From contig CM065301.1 in NCBI GenBank assembly GCA_032871835.1, positions 33,240,405 to 33,304,404 on the forward strand: a stretch of 64,000 nucleotides of DNA. The letters are read 5' to 3'. Of this stretch, positions 1-10,168 are shown in pieces (the stretch's first letter is position 1; each line of letters opens with the position of its first letter). The notes beneath the pieces are model-generated. The model was not told where the DNA came from and searched no databases. It saw only the letters and a program-made list of their open reading frames with translations. The position numbers were made by a program, and so were the translations under genes. The DNA comes from Dipteronia dyeriana (taxonomy: Eukaryota > Streptophyta > Magnoliopsida > Sapindales > Sapindaceae).

Positions 1-473
1 TCTAGATAAGCATGAATGTTTTGACCTAGGATTTTTGCATATAGAATATTCTTGAATATTCACTTGGGTTGCCATTATCTCTTCATTGTTGATTAAGCTT
101 GTGGCTAAGTGGTTAGTCGACAAGGTTGGTGATCCAAAATCATTATAAAAGGTCCTCTGGGTAGAGTGAAAGAGTTATTAACCGTATTGGGTTTGACAGG
201 CGGTCAACCTAGGTTGTAAACTTTCATTCAATAGTGGATTTTGAGGATTGAGTGTTGTGCACTGAACAACCCGTGGTTTTTCCCATTTGGAGGGTTTCCA
301 GGTAGATATTGCATGTTGTTATTGCTTTAATTTTATTGTCATTTATTTGAACACTTGGTAGAATGGGGGTAGATTTTGTAATATTGATTAATTCACGCAA
401 TTGGTAATCAGTCGAATTAAAACCTATTAACCCCCCTCTAGGTTTATAGACACACACTTTCTAGGGAATTTCA
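1..473 (+). repeat. Element A 5' LTR, 3'-terminal part
   Basis: These bases align almost base for base with 9706-10168, the end of A's 3' LTR, and end in TTTCA directly before a primer binding site. The poly-C stretch followed by TCTAGGTTTATAGAC near 430-452 is the usual end of this LTR type. The first part of the LTR lies beyond the window. Confidence 0.9.
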
Positions 474-491
474 ATTGGTATCAAAGTTGGT
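474..491 (+). promoter_or_regulatory. Element A primer binding site (tRNA-iMet type)
   Basis: ATTGGTATCAAAG directly follows the LTR. It differs by one base from the copia consensus TGGTATCAGAG, which pairs with the 3' end of initiator tRNA-Met to prime minus-strand synthesis. Confidence 0.85.
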
Positions 492-611
492 GCCTAGATA
501 TACTTAGGTGATCCTTGCTCTGTGTGTGTCTTGCTTTGTGCATTTTTTTTTTCTTGCATTTTGTGGGTTGCATTACATTTGCATCTCATTCATCCATTAC
601 CCTCAAACACT

Positions 612-2706
612 ATGAGTGGAAATGGTAGTAGTCATGAGGGAGCCTCAAGCACAAGACCAATGGGGTGAATTATGCGTCATGGAATGGCAAGATGGAATCA
701 TATCTTTGCAAAATTAATGATCGGACTTGAATGGCAATAGAAGATGGTTATGCTTTTCCGAAGATGACTACCGATGGTGTAGAAGCTCTCAAGCCTAAGT
801 CTAGTTGGAGTACTCAAGATTTTGGAAAATCCAAGTGGAACAACAAGGCTATGCATGCCATCTTTTATGCCATGGACGATAATCAATACAAGTTAGTCCA
901 AACCACTAGGATTGCAAAGGAGGCTTGGGACATTCTTCAAACGGATCATGAGGGAACCAAAGTAGTCAAGGAATCAATGCTCCAAGTCCTCTAAATGCAA
1001 TATGAGATGATTAGGATGGAGAAGCATGAATGCTTTAATGACTATCAAGTGAAGTTGATGGATATCGTCAACCAAAGCCATCAACTCGGTGACCCCTATT
1101 CGGATAGGAGAATCAAGCAAAAAATTATGAGGTCACTTCTATCAAGGTTCGAATCAAAGGTGACAACACTTGAGGAGAATAATGAGTATAAGAATATGAA
1201 GCCAAGTGAAGTCATTGGAAGATTTCTAGTTCATATGTCAAGATGGACCACCACACCCACATCTCCGAAGAAGCAAAAGAGTATTGCCTTGAAGACCTAC
1301 AAGGTTGAAGAAGATGAGGAGGACTCGGATGAAGAAATGGCCCTCATGGTTAGAAGATTCAAGAAATTCTTGAATTTTGAGAGGAAAAGGTTCCAGTCCA
1401 TGGGAAAGGAAGTGAAGAAGAAAACTCCTTTCAAAAAGATGGAAAGGTCTCAAGAGAGTGACTCCAAAAAGGGCATTCAATGCTATGAATGTAGTGGCTT
1501 TGGTCACATTGCTCCAGAATGTGTCAATCTGAAGAAAAAGAAGAAAGGAAAGGTGATGGTAGCCATTTGGAGCTATAGTGAAGACTTAGAAGAGGGAGAA
1601 AATTCTTTTGATGATGAAGATAGAGTTGCAAACTTCATTGCCATTACAACATCTCATAATGGTAATGAAGTTATGAATGATAAGGAAGAAGTAGATGAAT
1701 CTAGTAATGAGAGTACCTCTTATAACTCTAGGTTTGAGATTGATAAGGAAATGGGCTATGTGGACTTTATGAAGTTCTTTGGAAAGTCTAGATTGAAGAA
1801 GAATGAGGAGATAGAAGAGTTAAAAACAGAGAATTTCGAGTTGACTTCCAAGGTAACTCACTTGAGTGAGAAAGTAAAAAGTGGAAAAGAGTTAGAACAG
1901 AGCTTGAAATTGGAGCTTGTGATCACTAAGAAGAGTGAAGAGAACTTGAAGATTGAGCTTTGGGAAGCAAAAGAATTTGTTGCCAAGATGACATCTTGAA
2001 CCGAGAAACTTGATAAGATGTTATCAAGTGGGAAAAATCCTAGTGATAAGAAGGGCCTAGAATATGTGGAAGACAAGGATGCCACTTCCTTGAAGAAGAC
2101 CATCTTTGCTAAGAGTCAGGAGGTTTGAGAAGTTCAAGCTTCACACCAACTAATGAGATCGATCAAAGTTGGAGAATCATCAAAAAAGCTCAAATGAAGG
2201 CTCCAATAAATCCTCAAGCTAAACCTCATCCACAAAAAGCTAGAGCTTATCAAACAAGACCTCAACTTCCAATGAGTTCTCAAAGTCAACAAAGAACTTC
2301 TCACCCACAACTGAGAAGGGAAGCTAATTTGGCTTAACAATAAAAGGTGTTTCAAAGAAGAGATTCGGCTTAACAACAAAAGACAAGTCAAAGGAGAGGG
2401 AAGTCTTCCATGCTTGTACAAGGATATGGTATGAATTCTTACTTTAATCCCATTTGCCATTATTGGGGTGTTAAAGGTCACATAAGGCCGAATTGTTTTA
2501 AATTTATTAAGTTGTGTTGTTTTGAAAGCATGATTGAGAAGAATATGCTTAGAAGAACCAAAATGCATGCACCTAGGAATTTTAGAGAAAATGAACCCAT
2601 GGCTCCTAGAAATAGTAATGTTCCCTCAAGGTGGACAAGAAAGGATGAATATTGTTGTCATATGGCTCAAGTAGCCTTGAAAGCCAAAGCCACCAACACT
2701 TGGTAC
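612..2706 (+). pseudogene. gag: Element A gag pseudogene (copia UBN2-type gag with zinc knuckle)
   Basis: The reading starts at ATG 612 (MSGNG...), the same start as the gag of element G. It shifts frame near 660, then carries stops at about 728 and 992 and again from 1997 on. Conserved gag blocks remain, such as KAMHAI, AWDIL and DIVNQSHQLGDPYSD. A CCHC knuckle (CYECSGFGHIAPEC) lies at 1481-1522, and an acidic/lysine-rich linker and coiled-coil-like stretch follow at about 1740-2000. A second knuckle-like motif at 2455-2496 reads CHYW...H...C, so its second cysteine is lost. Gag normally packages element RNA into cytoplasmic virus-like particles. The sequence reaches the NTWYL just before the protease active site and then stops at a palindromic deletion junction. 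Clearly non-functional. Confidence 0.9.
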
Positions 2707-2773
2707 CTTGAGGCGATAAACATGATTGAGGTTTGTGGATCCACACCACCCCAATCATGTTTATCGCCTCAAG
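2707..2773. repeat. 67-bp near-perfect palindrome at the pol deletion junction
   Basis: The left arm CTTGAGGCGATAAACATGAT (from 2707) and the reverse complement of the right arm (ending at 2773) agree over about 35 bases, with three substitutions and one indel. The centre is TGTGGATCCACA. The right arm is authentic RT sequence (NHVYRLKKALYGLKQAP); the left arm is an inverted copy of it attached to the end of gag. Confidence 0.9.
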
Positions 2774-3808
2774 AAGGCACTATATGGGTTGAAACAAGCA
2801 CCGAGGGCTTAGTATGAGCACCTCACTCTTTTTCTTGTTGACAATGGCCACTTTAGAGGTAGTGTTGACAAGACTTTGTTCATCAAGTGCACTAAAGATG
2901 AGCTATTTATAGCTCAAATTTATGTTGATGACATCGTTTTTGGTTCCACCAACAACTCAAAAGTTCAACAATTTATCGATGTCATGACTCATGAGTTTGA
3001 AATTAGCATGGTTGGTAAACTAAATTACTCCCTAGGCTTGCAAATCAAGCAAATGCATGATCGGATCTTCATATCCCAAGCTAAATATGCCAAGAACCTA
3101 GTGAAGAAATTTGGCATTGAGAATGCCAAGCATTGTGATATACTTATAAGTACCATATTGAAAATTAGCAAGGATGTTAGTGGGAAAAGTGTGGATCAAA
3201 GCCTATCTCGGGACATGATAGGGAGCTTACTATACTTGACGGCTAGTAGGCCCGATATAGCCTTTTGTGTTGGTATGTGTGCTGGGTACCAAGCCAATCC
3301 CAAATAATCCCATCTCTCCTCCGTGAAGAGAATCATTTGATATGTGAATGAGGCATCCAACTATGGGATATGGTACTCTTTTGACACTAATGCTAGCTTA
3401 GTTAGCTTTAGTGATGTCAGGAAGAGTACATCGGGTGGTTGCTTCTTCCTAAGGAACAATATTGTGTCATGGTTTTGCAAGAAGCAAAACTCCATATCTT
3501 TATCCACAGCCGAGGCCGAGTATATAGCCTTCGGGAGTGCTTGCACACAGCTTCTGTGGATGAAGCAAATGCTTGTTGATTATGGCTTTGAGCAAGGTAC
3601 TCTAACCCTTTATTGTGATAACATGAGAGCCATTAATATTTCAAAAAATCATGTTCAACATTCTAGAACCAAGCATATTGACATTAGACATCACTTCATT
3701 ACAGAGCTAGTTGAGAGCAAATGCATTGCACTTGAACATGTGGGCACAAATGATCAACTAGCAGACTTGTTTACTAAACCATTTGATTCAACTAAGTTTA
3801 ATCTCTAA
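2744..3808 (+). pseudogene. pol: Element A pol remnant: C-terminal reverse transcriptase and RNase H
   Basis: Translation begins inside RT at HPNHVYRLKKALYGLKQAPRA. It has an in-frame stop near 2815 where the family has WYE, then the catalytic YVDDI at about 2921-2935. A stop at 3305 and another near 3340 interrupt the connection region. RNase H follows with KSTSGGCFF, the STAEAEYIA block (E and surrounding acidic residues visible), YCDNM and the closing ADLFTKPF. These activities would copy element RNA to cDNA and degrade the RNA strand. Protease, integrase and the RT fingers are missing, so the remnant cannot act on its own. About 355 codons remain of a pol that is normally well over 1000. 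Confidence 0.9.
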
Positions 3809-4306
3809 GTAGGTCTATTTGGATTTGTTATATGGATTGATCAGTTTTGGTGTTTGACCCCATATGGGAATCTCAAGCAAAGATAGCGAACTTGCATTTC
3901 AATAAGCAAATAATTGTTCAATTTTATGCTATTTAATTAATTGCTTGAGTATCTTGGGTGCATATATTATTATATGAATTCTTTTTTAATAAGTGTGTCT
4001 TTGCCTTATTTGAAATGCATGTCCCATTTGTGTTCAAACATGCATTTTTGGACTAGAAATTTGATTGGGAAGTACATTTGATTGACCCAAAGTTTATCTT
4101 CATGATTATGAAAACTTGATCTTGGCATGCTTAAATTGATATGCATGATGAATTTATTAAATGCTTTCAAACAATTGCAATTTTGTGTGAGAGTGACTTT
4201 TGAGACTTCAATCAATAAGGATCTTGTATCCATTTTAAGGATTTCACAATCCAATAGTCTCTCTCTCTTTACTTTTTGAACAAGGCTACTATCCAATGGG
4301 CATTTC
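3809..4306 (+). other. Element A 3' UTR, first part
   Basis: Non-coding AT-rich sequence after the RNase H stop. It ends in ATTTC (4302-4306), the left target duplication of the family B solo LTR. The UTR resumes at 6995, where the sequence joins as ...GGGCATTTC/GCCC.... Confidence 0.75.
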
Positions 4307-4504
4307 TGTTAGGTTTTAGATTGTGTTGGCATTAATTCCATATCAAAATGATGTTTACTTGTAATGATTTAGTTGTTTAGATTCATGATGATTCAAGCTT
4401 CAAACAAGAAGGAACAACTAGTCAAAGCAAGTTCAAAATCTTGAAAGAGAAAGGATGCCATATGTTTCTACAAAGGCATATTAAGATCTTATCTTTCTCT
4501 TACA

Positions 4505-4680
4505 AGGCTTAGGCACACACACAACTCATACATATGTGTCCCTGCATAGTTGTGCACCATTACAGGCACACACACACAAATCATACATACGTGTCCCTGC
4601 ATCGTTGTGCACCATAATAGGCATACACACATATATCATATTGTTCATGCATCATTGTGCATCATTTATAACTCATTCAC
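4505..4680 (+). repeat. CA-rich tandem repeat in family B LTR, about 60-bp unit
   Basis: Three diverged units containing CACACACA, CATACATA(T/C)GTGTCCCTG and GTTGTGCACCAT. Copy number varies between LTRs: three in D's 5' LTR (about 35967-36130), two in D's 3' LTR and one in each E LTR. Confidence 0.75.
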
Positions 4681-6207
4681 ACACTTGATGATGAATGCTC
4701 ATGCATTGGTATGAAAATAACATGCTTTGGAAAAATGCATGATTGACGACTATCTTTATGTAGTTTGCATTCTAGTGTGAAATATGTTTGTATGTGTATA
4801 TGTTTGTAAAACATGAATATTAAACTCTATTTTAGTCTTAAATCATTCTTGATTGTGTTTTGGTCATATTGGTTACTCATACTATTGATTTCAGGTTCTA
4901 AGTCAAAAGATACTACACTTTCAACTCATATCGCATACATTGTTTTCGTCTTCATATATCGAGTCGAATTATTATTTTCTGGGTTGAGTATCTTATATTT
5001 TCATGTCTGTGAGAGAGCTACGGTTGGTAATCCATAAACGGATTTGAATTCCGAGTTCGGAGACTGGAGAACGGTCGAAGAAAACAAAGGGAGCGTGCGA
5101 GGAAAAGAAGTGCAACCTAGCACCCTTTCCCGAGATAGCGTGGCCATCTTCGGCCAGAATGCTTGCTGCCCCGAGAAGCCTATGCGCCATGTCGGGCAGA
5201 AAGTGTGCTTGGTACACTTAAGCCTCTTTTGGTCATTTTTCTTGTATTCGTTTTCCTCTCCTTTATATATCACTTCCCTCTCACATTTAATTCTAAGAAG
5301 AGATTCAAAATTTGAGTACAGAATTTTCCCCCAAATTTTCTCACCTTCCAAACACCATAACTTCTTTATTTGAACACCAATCTGAGTGATTCAAAATTAA
5401 GAGTGTTTGTCTATTCATCCTCCATCTTTTCTCTGATGGTTTGAGTTAGTTTTATTCTGTTTTTGGAGTCTAATCTCACAAAAACGGGACTACACCAAAT
5501 CAACTAAGGTATTGATTTTCTCTCAAAGTTTTCTTTTAAAACTTGGTCAATTGCCTTGGGTTTTCTTCTTCAACATATATATGTGTCTTCTGATTGTTTT
5601 GATCTGAGTTTTGAACTCATTTAAAGCTAGATTGAGTTTCAATTGAAATCTCACATGTTCAGTTAGGTTTTGATTTCGCCTATGTTTTCACATGTTTGGG
5701 ATTGTACTGTGCTAGGTTTGATTCTAGGACTATTTGATTATCTTTAATTGATTGATTTTGTGAAAAATAGTTCCTCACATGTATTAGACTCTCTTTGGCC
5801 GAAATCTCACTATAATACATGTGCTTGTGTTCTTTTGAGCTATTCATGTGTTTTGTTGAATCTATGAATAGGAAATATGCTCTTGAACTCTTGTTTTAAT
5901 CTAAATGACTTTGTCACATGATTTTAGCATGTTTTTGGTACATAAGATTTAAACTTTATTATGTATTGATTGAACATATCTTGTGACTCAAGTTTTAAAT
6001 CTAAGCATGTATCAAGGTTGTAATTAATGTTGAATATATCTTACATGATCTAGATGGATTAAACACGCATGATTGACTAGATAACATTTGTTTTGTGCAT
6101 TCATGCTTATGTCTAGTATTTTCCATAGGATGTGTTGATCATAACATTCTATGTTACGTGCTTGTTTGCATTTTACATTCATGATCACCTAGATGCCTTG
6201 TGGGAAG

Positions 6208-6470
6208 GAAGTCTTGACAATAGGTTTGAGAACTATTTTGTTGAGCATGAAAGTCTTGGAATGAGGTGGGAGACCTTTGAATGTCAAGCTAGGAAGTCTT
6301 GCCTTGGGTCGTGAGGATCCGAAAGAGGGAGCAAGGAAGTCTTGCCTAGGGTCGTGAGGATCCGGACGGGTGAGCAAGGAAGTCTTGCCTAGGGTCGTGA
6401 GGATCCGGAAGGGTGATCGAGGAAGTCTTGACAAGATGTGTGAGGCCTCGGAATATTGAGCAAGTGGGGG
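6208..6470 (+). repeat. Minisatellite in family B LTR, about 43-bp unit
   Basis: Units share GGAAGTCTTGCCTAGGGTCG and TGAGGATCCGGAAGGGTGAG. The three central units (about 6286-6420) are nearly identical. Related arrays occur at 25430-25690, 37690-37955, 48140-48445 and 60215-60520, and inverted at 35000-35290. Some of these alternate with a second unit type (GACTAGAGTCGGAAGGACTC). Confidence 0.85.
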
Positions 6471-6795
6471 ACATATTCATGAGTAGGATAGGAGGGTAGT
6501 TTCTAGGTGAAGGGGTCACTTGAGAGATTGTACTTTTCTTATCTACTAGTGGATTTTGTTTGTCGGTGGTTGCTAACTCGTGTATATTTCCTCTTCGGAT
6601 GTTTACCACGTTATATCTTGTGTCAACTTTTCTCTATCCCTATCTCTCTTACATTTGTATTTGTTATTTGAATATTGTGGATAGAACTTTATATGTAATT
6701 TGACTTCCTTACCATAATATAAATTGTGTATGTGTTATGGTTGCTTGTTTGTATCACACTTTACATGTTTTATATATTGATTAAGTGTCTTTAAT

Positions 6796-6798
<3 letters not shown>

Positions 6799-6853
<55 letters not shown>
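6799..6853. repeat. (AT)n microsatellite in solo LTR B1
   Basis: About 55 bases of uninterrupted AT. The equivalent place has about 32 bases in the LTR at 25141-26196 and about 12 in the 5' LTRs of D and E. Confidence 0.95.
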
Positions 6854-6856
<3 letters not shown>

Positions 6857-6934
6857 GATACAAGCAATCTAGAGGGACAAACTTTTGTTTCTTTCTAAGG
6901 GAGTCGAAAAAGGTGTCTAACCTATTAACCCCAT

Positions 6935-6948
6935 CCCCCCCCCCCCCC
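6935..6948 (+). repeat. Poly-C tract near LTR end (14 C)
   Basis: A run of 14 C directly before TTTAGGTTAGCC. All family B LTR copies carry a poly-C run here, of very different length. Confidence 0.95.
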
Positions 6949-6994
6949 TTTAGGTTAGCCTTGAGCATTTAACAGTGTTTGTATTTTCAATTTC

Positions 6995-7752
6995 GCCCAG
7001 AAAAATCTAAATGGGCGCAATAGTTGCTCATGTCTTGTTTATCTTGTAAAGCTTGATACTTGATCTTATCTTTTGTTAAACTATATCTTGTTTTCCATTG
7101 ACGAATTGGTGCAAATTGGTTTGACTTCTCTTGGAACCTCATGTGCTTTTTTCCTTCGCCAAAAACCATGCTTTTGGAAGTTGATGTTGCATGTATTTCA
7201 TTCAAGGCAATCTTTTTACACATGTTCCAAAAATCAAACTTCCTTGAATTTCTCTCTCTCTCTCTTAATTAAATTGCATAAAGTTGTTGTATATGATTAT
7301 GCATTTACATTGCAAATATCTCACTTTGCTAAAACGTCCCGGTTGGGGAATATTCCTTTGCCTATCTTGTGAAAAAAAATGGGGAGTAATGTTGGATTTA
7401 GGGGGAGTTTGTGTTGCTTTTGCATATAAGGGGAGAATGCCTTTCTTAGAGGGAGTTGACTCTTTTAGGGGGAGCTTTTGCATCTGCACTATTGATTGCA
7501 GACCACTTGTTTCTATTTCATACAAATTGCGCTTGTTTTTATTTATCTTGATCACCTCACATACACTTGTTTTGGAAAGTGTAGTTCTTTGTTTTGTAGG
7601 GATGATCATTCTACAAAAGATAGAAGATTTGAAGATTTGAAGATTTAGCCTTAGGTATCTCTTTGTAATATACACTGTGTTTGTTGACCTTTTTTTTAAA
7701 AAATTTTGTGAGGATACTTTGTGAGTGAGTGGTTTTGTCACGAAATAGCCAT
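6995..7752 (+). other. Element A 3' UTR, second part
   Basis: Continuation of the A 3' UTR after the solo LTR. It holds several G-rich, purine-rich stretches (for example AGGGGGAGTTTG near 7400 and GGGGGAGC near 7470), typical of the zone before a copia 3' LTR. No coding sequence seen. Confidence 0.7.
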
Positions 7753-7762
7753 AGGGGGAGAT
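7753..7762 (+). promoter_or_regulatory. Element A polypurine tract
   Basis: AGGGGGAGAT lies directly before the 3' LTR start TGTTAG. This is the standard plus-strand primer of copia elements, and the same motif precedes the 3' LTRs of D and E. Confidence 0.85.
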
Positions 7763-10168
7763 TGTTAGTTCCTCGGTTTTTGATTGGCTTATATCGATTG
7801 ACAAACCACATTTGGAGATAATTATGTAAGAGGAGTTTAGGTCGGTTTTGCTCGTAATCAAGTTCAAGCTTCAAAGGTGTATTACTTGTTTAACACATTG
7901 AAGAGATTTAGTTTCACACACAAACTTACATGCATTTGTATTGATATACATTTATTCCTTGTTTCTCATTGCTCATGTGTGAATTCCTTCACAATCACAC
8001 TTGCACTTCATGTATTTTTTTATTGCATTTCTATGATTGCATTTATGTTTCCATGATCATGCATTGATTTTAATCATATGATTACTTGTTGTGTGCATTG
8101 AGTTATATTTGGTATAGTTATTGTGAGTAATGTGCCTAGTTTCGAAAGAATGGTTTTCAATTATTTAAGTATTTTTCAAAACTGACCTTTGTATGGTCTT
8201 GTTACCATAACATTTTATAAATTTCTTCAAAATGGGTTTTAAAACTTTCTGTACAAACTAGACACCCATACCTTTCCAACGGTATATAATTCGTAATATT
8301 TCATGCCTGTTTGGATTGGTTTTGAAATCTCCAAAGTGACCATAATAACGGGGCATCTCTATTGTTATCCGTTTATGACCTTTGGTAACTCATTTGACCA
8401 TAACATTTTCTACTATCATCCAAATCACATTTTGTTAGTGGGAGTAGAAATTAGACTTCCATACCTTTCCAATGGTATATTATACGAAAGGTTTCGAAGT
8501 CGTTTGGTCACATTTTGATATGCGTAAATTTAAAGGTAGAGTGCTGAGAGTGGATTTCGCTCAACCATTCCCCCCCCTCATGGTACGAAACAAGTAGCGA
8601 AACTTTTGACAGTGATTTTCACTCCATAACTTTTCACCCCCTCCATGTGCGAAACAAGTAGCGAAAATTTTGGCAGCAATTTTTGCTCCCAACCTCTTCG
8701 CCCCCTCAAGGTCTTCGACCTTTGTATGGTCTTGTTACCATAACATTTTATAAATTGATTCAAAATGAGTTTTAAAACTTTCTGTACAAACTAGACACCC
8801 ATACCTTTCCAATGGTATATAATTCGTAATATTTCATGCCTGTTAGGATTGGTTTTGAAATCTCCAAATTGACCATAAAAATAAGGCATCTCTATTATTG
8901 TCCGTTTCTGACCTTTGGTCACTCATTTGACCATAACATTTTCTACTGTCATCCAAATCACATTTTGTTAGAAATTAGACTTCCATACCTTTCCAACGGT
9001 ATATTATATGAAAGATTTCAAAGTCGTTTGGTCACATTTTGATATGCTTTAATTTTAAGGTAGAATGCTGAGAGTGGATTTCGCTCAACCATTCCCCCCC
9101 TCCTGGTACGAAACAAGTAGCGAAACTTTTGACAGTGAATTTCACTCCATAACTTTTCACCCCCTCCAGGTGCGAAACAAGTAGCGAAAAATTTGGCAGC
9201 AATTTTTGCTCTGATTTGGGCAAAAATGTCTTTTCTTGTGCAGCTTGTTTTTACACCTTATATATATCATCTTCTTTCCAAATCAGACCTAGAGCTCTGA
9301 AATTGAATCCCCAAGAGATAGAAATTGAATCCTAGAGAGAGAGAGCTCTATGAACTTATTTTACTCAACCAAACTTCAAATCACAATCATCAAGCATCAT
9401 CAAGCATCTTCCAAGAATAGGTCTCTTGTTTGTTCTTGACTAGGTATTCTCTACATGCTCTAGACTTTATAGTTTCATTACTATGATATGTATACCTAAG
9501 TTTTAAATTTTATTTCAAATTAAATGCATGCTTGTGTGCTTAATAGCTTTTATGACATGCTAGTGGTATTGGTTGTTGGTTGAGAGTATTGATTAGTGAT
9601 AGCTAGAATATAGGATGGTTTTACCCTTCTAGCTAATTCTTCTTGCCTTTGCATTTAGAACATTGATATCTAGGATTTGTTTTTCTTGTCATTATTAATC
9701 CTAGATAAGCAAGAATGTTTTTACCTAGCTTTTTTGCATATAGAATATTCTTGAATATTCACTTTGGTTGCCATTATCTATTCATTGTTGATTAAGCTTG
9801 TGGCTAAGTGGTTAGTGCACAAGGTTGGTGATCCAAAAACACTATAAAAGGCTCGTCGGTTAGAGTGAAAGGGTTAGTAACCGTATTGGGTGTGACGGGA
9901 GGTCAACCTAGTTTGTAAACTTTCATTCAATAATGGATTTTGAGGATCGAGTGTGGCGCACTGAACAGCCTGTGGTTTTTCCCATTTGGAGAGTTTCCAC
10001 GTATATATTGCATGTTGTTATTGCTTTATATTTATTGTCATTTATTTGAACACTTGGTAGAGTGGGGTAGATTTGGTAATATTGATTAATTCGTAAAATT
10101 TGTAATCAATCGAATTAAAACCTATTCACCCCCTATAGGTTTATAGACAGACTTTATAGAGAATTTCA
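7763..10168 (+). repeat. Element A 3' LTR (2406 bp)
   Basis: Starts TGTTAGTTCCTC after the polypurine tract and ends TTTCA at 10168. Its last 460 bases repeat the window start. Inside is a direct duplication of about 530 bp (8184-8716 and 8717-9211) and a TATA-like TTATATATAT at about 9258-9267 flanked by a 9-bp inverted repeat. Immediately beyond, CACGTGTTAAAA continues a C1 pol reading frame. Confidence 0.9.
8184..9211 (+). repeat. Tandem duplication inside element A 3' LTR, 533-bp period
   Basis: Both copies start GACCTTTGTATGGTCTTG (8184 and 8717) and share ACCCATACCTTTCCAA, the CACATTTTGTTAG block, and the GAAACAAGTAGCGAAA end. The second copy is slightly shorter. The shorter A-family LTR of element G shows no such duplication. 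Confidence 0.88.

Larger units (their letters stand above)
4307..6989 (+). mobile_element. Solo LTR, family B (B1)
   Basis: Begins TGTTAGGTTTTAGA and ends TTTTCA, with a perfect 5-bp TSD ATTTC on both sides (4302-4306, 6990-6994). No internal region is present. The same LTR flanks elements D and E. It contains CA-rich repeats, a GC-rich hairpin region (about 5129-5197), a CT-rich TATATAT promoter-like stretch (about 5262-5272), a 43-bp minisatellite, an (AT)n run and a poly-C run. Single-LTR structure with an intact TSD is the signature of LTR-LTR recombination. It is nested in the 3' UTR of element A. Confidence 0.93.
1..10168 (+). mobile_element. Element A: SIRE-like Ty1/copia retrotransposon, degenerate, left end outside window
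   Basis: The last 473 bases of a 5' LTR open the window and match the end of a complete 3' LTR at 7763-10168. Between them, in order, are a tRNA-iMet primer site, gag with two zinc-knuckle regions, a large deletion removing protease, integrase and the start of RT, the rest of RT with RNase H, a 3' UTR, and a polypurine tract. The RT and RNase H motifs (YVDDI, SRTKHIDIRHHF, QLADLFTKPF) are typical of the SIRE/Maximus side of copia. A family B solo LTR splits the 3' UTR. Downstream the sequence resumes inside another copia (C1) at an open codon run, so A was inserted into C1. The left TSD lies outside the window. Confidence 0.88.

Noticed and set aside
4993..5373. ORFs on both strands around the GC hairpin of family B LTRs (also 36468-36842, 44262-44678, 46853-47290, 58898-59336)
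   Set aside because: Located in U3/promoter DNA, frames differ between copies, and opposite-strand ORFs mirror the palindrome.
6189..6609. Antisense ORFs with repeated RSPFRILTT / LPDPHDPRQDF motifs (also near 34827-35072 and 60299-60665)
   Set aside because: They recur only because the LTR minisatellite is open on one strand. Position and frame change with repeat number, and no known domain is present.
6735..6968. ORF with a long alternating Y-I run across the AT microsatellite (also 18528-18988)
   Set aside because: It is only translation of (AT)n inside an LTR.
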